5,957 bases of DNA from HB2-32-21 sp040235495 (lineage in GTDB: Bacteria > Pseudomonadota > Gammaproteobacteria > Pseudomonadales > Porticoccaceae), in contig JBECKV010000122.1 of assembly GCA_040235495.1 (NCBI GenBank), positions 1 through 5,957 of the forward strand. Reading direction: 5' to 3'. A program made the translations under genes and the position numbers. The notes below the pieces were generated by a model that worked only from the letters and a program-made list of their open reading frames with translations, had not been told where the DNA came from and searched no databases. Below are positions 1 to 5,027 of this stretch, piece by piece (the stretch's first letter is position 1; each line of letters starts with the position of its first letter).

Positions 1-830
1 GAAATCAGCGCGGGCGCCGGAATCTTGAGGAAAGCCTTATCAAAGTTGCCCGACAGAACCACCGGCCATTCGTTGAGGGCGGTAACCTCGTCGAGCAAAT
101 CTTCGTCGATGACGGCGCGAGCCCGCAGGCTCCTGGCGGAGGCTTCGATGCCGACGCGGATCAATTCCCGCCGCTCCGTAAAGTCGGCGATCACCCGCCG
201 CCCGTGCAAAATTTCCGCATATGCACGGGCCTGTGCGATAAGCACGGGTTCGGGATGGTGGAAGCGATGGCCACGGGAATACTGTCCAGCGGCGACGCCG
301 AGAATGTCGCCTGTAACCACTGTGTCGCCATAAACCATGACCACCCAATGCACCGGGCGAACAAATTCCGCCCTGCTTGTGCCCCAGCGCATGCGCTTGT
401 CGATGGGCAGTTCGGCCAGGGCCTGCGTGACCAAACCAGGCAGTAGTTCGATGCAGGTTTTACCCGCATCCACCTTGCGAAACGCCAGGCGTGGACCTTT
501 GTCGCTGTCTACCTGCTCGAGCTCCGCGACGCTGACGCCACAGCCCCGGGCAAAGCCTTCGGCGGCTTTAGTGGGCTTGCCATCGGCATCGTAGGCCGCA
601 CTCACAGCGGGCCCCAGTTTTTCGCTGGATTGCTCGGGCTGCTGTTCCGCGAGGCCGGATACCAGTACTGCCAGCCGGCGCGGGGTGGCATAGGGCTTGA
701 TTGCGGAATGCGCCAGACCGGCCTGGCGGAGTTGAGCTTCCAGACCTAGCGCAAAGGCGGTCATCAGATGATTTAGTGCCCGGGGCGGCAATTCCTCCGT
801 ACCTATTTCGACCAGGAAATCCTTGCTCAT
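1..830 (-). CDS. glyS: Glycyl-tRNA synthetase beta subunit, N-terminal part (cut by window edge)
   Basis: This is the beta chain of the bacterial alpha2beta2 glycyl-tRNA synthetase, which charges tRNA-Gly in the cytoplasm; the beta chain mainly recognises tRNA. The frame stays open from the ATG at 830-828 to the left edge, giving 276 complete codons, about 40% of the usual length near 690. The start reads MSKDFLVEIGTEELPPRAL, the family's hallmark N-terminus. Further family motifs are YATPRRLAVLV (about residues 45-55), GPAVSAAYDADGKPTKAAEG (about 71-90), RWGTSRAEFVRPVHW (about 140-154) and the turn ALNEWPVVLSGNFDKAFLKIP near the edge. The ATG overlaps the glyQ stop as ATGA, and a GGGAG ribosome binding site (843-839) sits 8 nt upstream inside glyQ, so the two genes are probably translationally coupled. 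No internal stop or frameshift was found when I translated the whole segment. Confidence 0.97.
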   Translation of the reverse strand, partial: MSKDFLVEIGTEELPPRALNHLMTAFALGLEAQLRQAGLAHSAIKPYATPRRLAVLVSGLAEQQPEQSSEKLGPAVSAAYDADGKPTKAAEGFARGCGVSVAELEQVDSDKGPRLAFRKVDAGKTCIELLPGLVTQALAELPIDKRMRWGTSRAEFVRPVHWVVMVYGDTVVTGDILGVAAGQYSRGHRFHHPEPVLIAQARAYAEILHGRRVIADFTERRELIRVGIEASARSLRARAVIDEDLLDEVTALNEWPVVLSGNFDKAFLKIPAPALI

Positions 831-1780
831 GCGCGTTGCTCCCGAGCGTTCGCGACGACCTCTTCGGCGAGCTCTGGAGGTGCCAGGGGAAAGCCCTTGG
901 CCAGACGGGATTGAAAATAGGCCTCGGCCACGGCGCGCGACATGGTGCGCACGCGGAGGATGAAGCGTTGCCGCTCGGTAACGGAAATGGCGTGGCGGGC
1001 GTCCAGTAGATTAAAGGCGTGGGAAGCCTTCATTACCAGCTCATAGGCGGGTAATGCGAGGCCGGCTTCGACCAGGCGTTGGCTCTCCCGTTCCCAGTCA
1101 TCAAAGTTGCGCAACAGGGCCGGGACATCGGCCTCTGCAAAATTGTAACGGGACATTTCCACTTCGTTCTGATGAAAGACATCACCATAAGTCACTCGCT
1201 CACCGGAGGGATAGATTGTCCAGACCAGGTCGTAAATGCTGTCCACGCCCTGGAGGTACATGGCGATCCGCTCCAGCCCGTAAGTGATCTCACCGGTAAC
1301 CGGATAGCATTCCAGGCCCCCCGCCTGCTGAAAATAAGTAAACTGGGTGACCTCCATGCCATTTAACCAGACTTCCCAGCCCAGGCCCCAGGCGCCGAGG
1401 GTAGGGGATTCCCAGTTGTCCTCTACGAAGCGGATATCATGAATCAGTGGGTCGACACCGAGGTAGCGCAGGGAGTCCAGATACTGCTCCTGAATATTCG
1501 TCGGCGAGGGCTTCAGCACCACCTGGAACTGATAATAGTGTTGCAGGCGATTAGGGTTTTCCCCATAGCGACCGTCGGTAGGGCGGCGACAGGGTTGCAC
1601 ATAGGCGCTATTCCAGGTTTCCGGACCAATGGCACGCAAAAACGTCGCGGGATGAAAGGTGCCGGCGCCCACTTCCATATCGAGGGGCTGCAGAATCACG
1701 CATCCGCGCTCAGCCCAGAACTGCTGCAAAGCCAGAATCAAACCCTGGAAGGTGGATACATCCGGAGCCACGGCGCTCAT
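827..1780 (-). CDS. glyQ: Glycyl-tRNA synthetase alpha subunit
   Basis: This is the catalytic class II aminoacyl-tRNA synthetase chain that activates glycine and, with GlyS, charges tRNA-Gly. It is complete at 317 residues; E. coli GlyQ has 303. Diagnostic stretches are TFQGLILALQQFWAERG (10-26), QPLDMEVGAG (31-40), RRPTDGRYGENPNRLQHYYQ (65-84), FVEDNWESPTLGAWGLGWEV (118-137), NGMEVTQFTYFQQ (140-152), GLERIAMYLQGVDSIYDLVW (168-187) and FNLLDARHAISVTERQR (256-272). The C-terminal tail resembles Pseudomonas-type GlyQ, which is longer than the E. coli form. The ATG at 1780 is supported by an AGGA ribosome binding site about 6-7 nt upstream and a TATAAT box beyond it. The segment after DLVW (188-195, TIYPSGER) is less typical than its surroundings; many relatives have a DGPFG-like stretch there. 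Confidence 0.98.
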   Translation of the reverse strand: MSAVAPDVSTFQGLILALQQFWAERGCVILQPLDMEVGAGTFHPATFLRAIGPETWNSAYVQPCRRPTDGRYGENPNRLQHYYQFQVVLKPSPTNIQEQYLDSLRYLGVDPLIHDIRFVEDNWESPTLGAWGLGWEVWLNGMEVTQFTYFQQAGGLECYPVTGEITYGLERIAMYLQGVDSIYDLVWTIYPSGERVTYGDVFHQNEVEMSRYNFAEADVPALLRNFDDWERESQRLVEAGLALPAYELVMKASHAFNLLDARHAISVTERQRFILRVRTMSRAVAEAYFQSRLAKGFPLAPPELAEEVVANAREQRA

Positions 1781-1808
1781 TATTTTTCCTGAATAAAAAT
1801 AAGCGGCG

Positions 1809-1837
1809 ATTATATCCCCAGATCCAGGCAGTGACGA
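1809..1837 (-). promoter_or_regulatory. Probable sigma70 promoter of glyQS
   Basis: On the minus strand a perfect TATAAT lies at 1814-1809. A TCGTCA element at 1837-1832 matches TTGACA at 4 of 6 positions with the preferred 17-bp spacing. Transcription would begin around 1802, giving a leader of roughly 20 nt before the glyQ ATG. The -10 is seen directly; the -35 is weak, so the exact promoter is an inference. There is no room for a T-box or other long leader element between this site and glyQ. Confidence 0.65.
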
Positions 1838-1964
1838 GGCGGGTGGCGCCCTCTACCGACATTACACGGGCATCTGGAATACGCAGGGAAAATCGGGATG
1901 CGAAACACTGGCCATTGCTTTATTGTGGTTGACTTAAATCCGCACTTGCTAAGGGAGAACAATC
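1838..1964. other. Intergenic stretch between the divergent glyQS and hydrolase genes
   Basis: No convincing open frame, RNA gene or strong inverted repeat is visible here. The right end carries the hydrolase ribosome binding site, AGGGAG at 1952-1957, 7 nt before the ATG at 1965. A TTGACT at 1929-1934 resembles a -35 box, but no -10 box follows at normal spacing. The promoter of the downstream gene is therefore unidentified; it could be weak or activator dependent. Confidence 0.5.
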
Positions 1965-2876
1965 ATGACGACTCGATTTGGAAAGCTGTTGCGACGATCA
2001 GCGGTGATTCTGACCGTGCTGTTACCGGGTTCGCTGCTGGCAGGTAATCACTGGGACTCGGTCAAGGTGGAAACCGTACCGGTGAGTGAAGGCCTGTATA
2101 TGCTGATGGGCGAGGGCGGCAATATCGGTGTGTCGGTCGGTGAGGATGGCACTTTTATCATTGACGATCAGTATGCGGAAATGACCGACAAAATTGCCAA
2201 TGCCCTGAGTACCGTGTCCGGCTCAACGCCGCGTTTTCTGGTCAATACCCACTGGCACGGCGATCACGCCGGGGGCAATGAAAACTTCGGCAAGGCGGGT
2301 TCGATTATTGTTGCTCACGAAAACGTGCGCGAGGCTCTCAAGGTGGAAAAGGCCATCACCTTATTTGGCATGGTGAAGCCGCCTTCACCGAAGGCAGCTC
2401 TGCCCTTGATCACCTATCAGCGGGAAATGAGCCTGCACCTCAATGGCGATGACCTGCGGCTTTATCACGTTGCCAACGCTCACACCGACGGCGATACCAT
2501 CGTCCATTTCAGCAAGGCCAACGTGTTGCACACCGGCGATGCCTTTTTCAATGGATTCTATCCCTTTATCGACACCGATTCCGGGGGTAGCATCGCCGGC
2601 ATGATCGCTGCCAGCAGGAAACTTCTCGAGCTGGCCGATGACAATACCCGAATCATACCGGGCCATGGACCCCTGGCGGACAAAGCCGATCTGCAGGCAT
2701 ACCACGATATGCTGGTCACCGCGCAAGCCAATATTGGTGCTCTGAAAAAAGCGGGAAAAAGTATCGAGGAAATAGTCGCCGCCAAACCCACTGCCGAACT
2801 GGACGATAAATGGGGTGATGGGTTCCTTAAACCCGATATCTGGGTACGCATCGTTTACGCCGGCATAAAAGACTGA
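1965..2876 (+). CDS. Exported metallo-beta-lactamase-fold hydrolase, substrate unknown
   Basis: This 303-residue protein has the complete MBL-fold metal site: HWHGDH (H96, H98, D100, H101), a third-strand histidine in NAHTDGD (H173), the bridging aspartate in HTGDAFF (D192) and the final histidine in PGHG (H234). Two-zinc hydrolase chemistry is therefore likely. The N-terminus looks like a signal peptide, with basic residues (KLLRR, 7-11), a hydrophobic core and probable cleavage near A26-G27 (SLLAGN), so it probably acts in the periplasm. There is no lipobox cysteine. The ATG has a good ribosome binding site (AGGGAG, 7 nt away). Single-gene transcription is likely, since both neighbours are on the other strand. 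MBL-fold enzymes include lactamases, lactonases, sulfatases, thiol hydrolases and helpers of quinoprotein dehydrogenases, and the sequence does not decide among these. The fold assignment is firm, but the substrate is not known and resistance should not be assumed. Confidence 0.93.
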   Translation: MTTRFGKLLRRSAVILTVLLPGSLLAGNHWDSVKVETVPVSEGLYMLMGEGGNIGVSVGEDGTFIIDDQYAEMTDKIANALSTVSGSTPRFLVNTHWHGDHAGGNENFGKAGSIIVAHENVREALKVEKAITLFGMVKPPSPKAALPLITYQREMSLHLNGDDLRLYHVANAHTDGDTIVHFSKANVLHTGDAFFNGFYPFIDTDSGGSIAGMIAASRKLLELADDNTRIIPGHGPLADKADLQAYHDMLVTAQANIGALKKAGKSIEEIVAAKPTAELDDKWGDGFLKPDIWVRIVYAGIKD

Positions 2877-2915
2877 GCCGAACCTTATTATCACGCAGTT
2901 GTTGTTATCACCCGG
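2877..2915. other. Short convergent intergenic gap without a visible terminator
   Basis: Only 39 bp separate the hydrolase stop (TGA, 2874-2876) from the large permease stop (TAG, 2918-2916 on the minus strand). I see no GC-rich stem followed by a T run in either direction. AGCCG (2876-2880) and CGGCT (2913-2917) are complementary, but the loop between them is 32 nt and no T tract follows. The two convergent transcripts may run into each other. Confidence 0.5.
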
Positions 2916-4286
2916 CTAATGATGCAGTTGCGCCGGTAGCCATGTGGCCAGTTGAGGCCACATGGCCAGTATCGCCAGCAGGAGCATCTGCATGGCGATA
3001 AATGGCATCACGCCACGGTAAATGTCACTGGTGAGCACCTGCGGTGGCGCCACGCCGCGCAGGTAAAAAAGGGCAAAGCCGAAGGGCGGTGTCAGGAAGG
3101 AGGTTTGCAGGTTTACCGCGATCATAATACCCAGCCAGATGGGATCGAGGCCCATTGCCAGGAGCGCCGGGCCGACAATGGGCACCACCACAAAAGTGAT
3201 CTCGATAAAGTCGAGAATAAATCCGAGCACAAATATCACCAGCATTACCGCGAGTGTGGCGCCAAAGACGCCGCCGGGAATGGTTTCAAAGAACGAGGAC
3301 ACCAGTTCTTCTCCGCCAAAGCCCCGAAACACCAGTGAAAAAATCGCCGCGCCTATCAGGATCATAAAGACCATGGAAGTGACCACGACGGTTGTTTCCG
3401 CCACCTCTCGCAGTCGCGCCACCGATAACTGACGCCGCAATGCCGCCAGCAGCGACGCGCCAAAGGCGCCCACGCCGGCCGCTTCCGTGGGCGTGGCGAC
3501 GCCGCTGAGAATGGATCCGAGCACGGCCACGATGAGCAATACCGGTGGCATCAGGCTGACAAGCAGCCGCGAGGTGCTCAACTGCCTGTCACTATCGGAG
3601 GCCGGTGGCGCCATCTCCGGCTTGAGCAGGGCCAGGCCATAAATATAGGCGCAGTAGAGTGCCACGAGAAGCAGGCCGGGCATCAGTGCGCCGACGAACA
3701 GATCGCCCACGGAAACGGTTTTCGGCGTAAAAATACCCATATCCAACTGTGCCTGGGCATAGGCGCTGGAGAGAATGTCCCCCAACAGCACGAGGGCGAT
3801 GGAAGGTGGAATAATCTGTCCGAGAGTGCCGGTGGCACAGATGGCTCCGGTCGCTAAACGTGGGCTATAGCCCCGCTTGAGCATGGTCGGCAGAGACATC
3901 AATCCCATGGTCACTACGGTAGCGCCAACGATACCGGTGCTGGCGGCCAGCAACATGCCGACTATCACTACTGAAATCCCGAGACCGCCACGCAGCCTGC
4001 CAAAGGCCTGGGCCATGCTATCGAGCAGGTCCTCGGCCAGCTTCGACTTTTCCAGCATGACGCCCATGTATATAAATAGCGGCACAGCCACTAGCGTCTG
4101 ATTCGTCATGGTGCCATAGAGGCGGTTGGGCAGGGCCTGGAGAAACGCGAAGTCGAAGATGCCCAGGGCGCTGCCGATAGCGGCGAAGATCAACGCGGTA
4201 CCGGCCAGGGAAAAAGCCACCGGGTAGCCCAGCATGATGACCAGGCAAACGGCCAGAAACATCCACAGGGGCATGAGTTCGAGCAT
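2916..4286 (-). CDS. dctM: TRAP transporter large permease subunit (DctM/TakM type)
   Basis: This is the ion-coupled membrane channel subunit of a TRAP transporter, which drives uptake of an organic acid delivered by a periplasmic binding protein. It has 456 residues and about a dozen hydrophobic segments. DctM-family stretches are PLFIYMGVMLEKSKLAEDLL (69-88), ASTGIVGATVVTMG (115-128), GQIIPPSIALVLLGD (156-170), ATPTEAAGVGAFGA (264-277), GFILDFIEITFVVVPIVGPA (355-374) and NLQTSFLTPPFGFALFYLRG (392-411). The pattern fits the mannitol/chloroaromatic/alpha-keto-acid subgroup (FcbT3/TakM-like); the substrate cannot be read from this subunit. I chose the ATG at 4286: it gives the normal MLELMPLWMFLAVCLV beginning, lies 13 bp after the dctQ stop, and has AGGA (4301-4298) overlapping that stop about 11 nt upstream. 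The open frame runs on to 4514, but that extension is arginine- and cysteine-rich and lies inside dctQ. It is co-transcribed with dctQ. Confidence 0.95.
   Translation of the reverse strand: MLELMPLWMFLAVCLVIMLGYPVAFSLAGTALIFAAIGSALGIFDFAFLQALPNRLYGTMTNQTLVAVPLFIYMGVMLEKSKLAEDLLDSMAQAFGRLRGGLGISVVIVGMLLAASTGIVGATVVTMGLMSLPTMLKRGYSPRLATGAICATGTLGQIIPPSIALVLLGDILSSAYAQAQLDMGIFTPKTVSVGDLFVGALMPGLLLVALYCAYIYGLALLKPEMAPPASDSDRQLSTSRLLVSLMPPVLLIVAVLGSILSGVATPTEAAGVGAFGASLLAALRRQLSVARLREVAETTVVVTSMVFMILIGAAIFSLVFRGFGGEELVSSFFETIPGGVFGATLAVMLVIFVLGFILDFIEITFVVVPIVGPALLAMGLDPIWLGIMIAVNLQTSFLTPPFGFALFYLRGVAPPQVLTSDIYRGVMPFIAMQMLLLAILAMWPQLATWLPAQLHH
2939..2966. repeat. Perfect 11-bp inverted repeat in the 3' end of dctM
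   Basis: GCCATGTGGCC (2939-2949) is followed, after the 6-nt loop AGTTGA, by its exact reverse complement GGCCACATGGC (2956-2966). It lies inside the last codons of dctM (encoding the MWPQLATW region), about 20 bp from the stop. In mRNA it would form a strong stem-loop. No T run follows on either strand, so it is not a canonical intrinsic terminator. It may protect the 3' end, contribute to ending transcription, or be coincidental. Confidence 0.6.
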
Positions 4287-4299
4287 GCTTTGCCGGTTC

Positions 4300-4872
4300 C
4301 TAGATGGTGCCGGAGGTCGTGCCCGGATCGCTGTTCGAGGGCCGACCATCGCCACCCAGGACCACAAGCAGCGCCCTGGCGAAATTGGCGACGCCCTGTA
4401 AGAGCAGCAGCGCCGGCATGATAAGCAGCAGGCTCTTGAGCAGATACACCCAGGGCAGGCCTGAGTTTTCGCTGGAGCGCTCCCGAATCGCCCAACTGTT
4501 GCCGACGTAATCAAGGCTCAAAATAAAGATAGCCAGACAAACCGGCAGCAAAAATAACACGCCGCCCAGAAGGTTGATGCACGCCTGGCTGCGCGGAGAA
4601 AAGTTCCGGTAAAAAATATCGACACGCACGTGACCGTCCTGCTTCAGGGTATAGCCCATGCCCAACATGAAAACGATAGCGTGGAGATAAGCCAGGGACT
4701 CCTGCAAGGCGATGGAGCCGGTGGACAGAACATACCGCAAGACCACGATAATGCACGTGACAAGGACCATGATGGCGGTCATCCAGGCGATGCCTCTACC
4801 CAGCCCCCGGTTACAAGTGTCGATCCAGTGAATGAACGCGAATTCTGTTTTGTTATCTGGCGCAGTACTCAA
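4300..4872 (-). CDS. dctQ: TRAP transporter small permease subunit (DctQ/TakQ type)
   Basis: This is the four-helix small membrane subunit that partners the large TRAP permease in the inner membrane. It has 190 residues with hydrophobic spans at about 27-49, 57-75, 98-120 and 140-168. The DctQ hallmark is the second helix and following loop: QESLAYLHAIVFMLGMGYTL (57-76), then KQDGHVRVDIFY (77-88). The S-G-x-x-x-x-E element before helix 2 (51-58) and the SGLPWVYLLKSLLLIMPALL region suit the keto-acid/chloroaromatic subgroup. The start is a TTG at 4872: there is no in-frame ATG upstream, the first internal ATG (residue 31) would cut into helix 1, and GGAG lies 8 nt upstream. It is the first gene of a two-gene operon with dctM. 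The gene for the binding protein, often first in such operons, is absent: the next gene upstream is pstS-like and on the other strand. Confidence 0.93.
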   Translation of the reverse strand: MSTAPDNKTEFAFIHWIDTCNRGLGRGIAWMTAIMVLVTCIIVVLRYVLSTGSIALQESLAYLHAIVFMLGMGYTLKQDGHVRVDIFYRNFSPRSQACINLLGGVLFLLPVCLAIFILSLDYVGNSWAIRERSSENSGLPWVYLLKSLLLIMPALLLLQGVANFARALLVVLGGDGRPSNSDPGTTSGTI

Positions 4873-4912
4873 AGCTTGCGCTCCGAAGAGGTTATAGCCT
4901 GATTGCGTCCGG

Positions 4913-4918
4913 ATTATA
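4913..4918 (-). promoter_or_regulatory. Candidate -10 box for the dctQM operon
   Basis: A perfect TATAAT lies at 4918-4913 on the minus strand, 40 bp upstream of the dctQ TTG start. At the expected -35 position (about 4935-4942) I see nothing close to TTGACA. The promoter would therefore be weak or activator dependent. The Pho half-site array begins 21 bp further upstream, partly where an activator could act. A weaker TATAAC lies at 4896-4891. Confidence 0.5.
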
Positions 4919-4939
4919 AACCGAGCGGAGTCGCCATAG

Positions 4940-4979
4940 GTGTCACAAATCTGTCATACAGCAGACATATTATTGTCAC
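4940..4979 (+). promoter_or_regulatory. Tandem Pho box (PhoB binding array), four half-sites
   Basis: Four 7-bp units repeat with an exact 11-bp period: GTGTCAC (4940), CTGTCAT (4951), CAGACAT (4962) and TTGTCAC (4973), each separated by 4 bp (AAAT, ACAG, ATTA). The E. coli Pho box is two CTGTCAT-like direct repeats 4 bp apart. The first pair, GTGTCACAAATCTGTCAT, fits this well, with unit 2 matching 7 of 7. The second pair is degenerate but in register. PhoB dimers bind such pairs under phosphate starvation and replace a -35 element. The orientation and the distance to the TATCAT box (10 bp) point to activation of the pstS-like gene. The repeats are seen directly; PhoB control is inferred from the known consensus. 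Confidence 0.88.
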
Positions 4980-4989
4980 TCGCCATTTC

Positions 4990-4995
4990 TATCAT
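4990..4995 (+). promoter_or_regulatory. -10 box of the pstS-like gene, Pho-dependent promoter
   Basis: TATCAT matches TATAAT at 5 of 6 positions. It begins 10 bp after the last Pho half-site, which is the classical spacing in PhoB-activated promoters where the Pho box stands in for the -35. Transcription would start near 5001-5003, about 25 nt before the GTG start codon. Confidence 0.72.
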
Positions 4996-5016
4996 GCCTG
5001 CTCGAACCCTAATTGC

Positions 5017-5022
5017 AGGAGA
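5017..5022 (+). promoter_or_regulatory. Ribosome binding site that fixes the GTG start of the pstS-like gene
   Basis: AGGAGA is a strong Shine-Dalgarno sequence 5 nt before GTG (5028-5030). The nearby ATG at 4994-4996 is out of frame, and the first in-frame internal ATG is residue 70. The GTG start is thus well supported and yields a proper signal peptide. Confidence 0.85.
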
Positions 5023-5027
5023 ACAGC

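Noticed and set aside
1439..1792. 117-codon plus-strand frame antisense to glyQ
   Set aside because: It lies entirely opposite the conserved N-terminal half of glyQ, and its composition is typical of a shadow frame.
1929..1934. TTGACT as a -35 box for the hydrolase gene
   Set aside because: No -10-like hexamer occurs 15-19 bp downstream; the sequence there is the ribosome binding site region. Not enough to call a promoter.
1965..2876. Calling the MBL-fold protein a beta-lactamase resistance gene
   Set aside because: The metal motifs are shared by many hydrolase families, and nothing in the sequence or neighbourhood singles out beta-lactams.
2385..2894. 169-codon open frame on the minus strand opposite the hydrolase gene
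   Set aside because: It is a shadow of the hydrolase, which has clear MBL motifs. It has no recognisable domain and no ribosome binding site evidence.
2876..2917. AGCCG/CGGCT complementarity as a terminator between the hydrolase and dctM
   Set aside because: The stem is only 5 bp, the loop is 32 nt and no T run follows on either strand.
4287..4514. Upstream extension of the dctM open frame by 76 codons, overlapping dctQ
   Set aside because: The extension is rich in Arg, Cys and Pro, is unlike any TRAP N-terminus, and lies antiphase inside the clearly real dctQ. The internal ATG at 4286 gives the normal DctM start.
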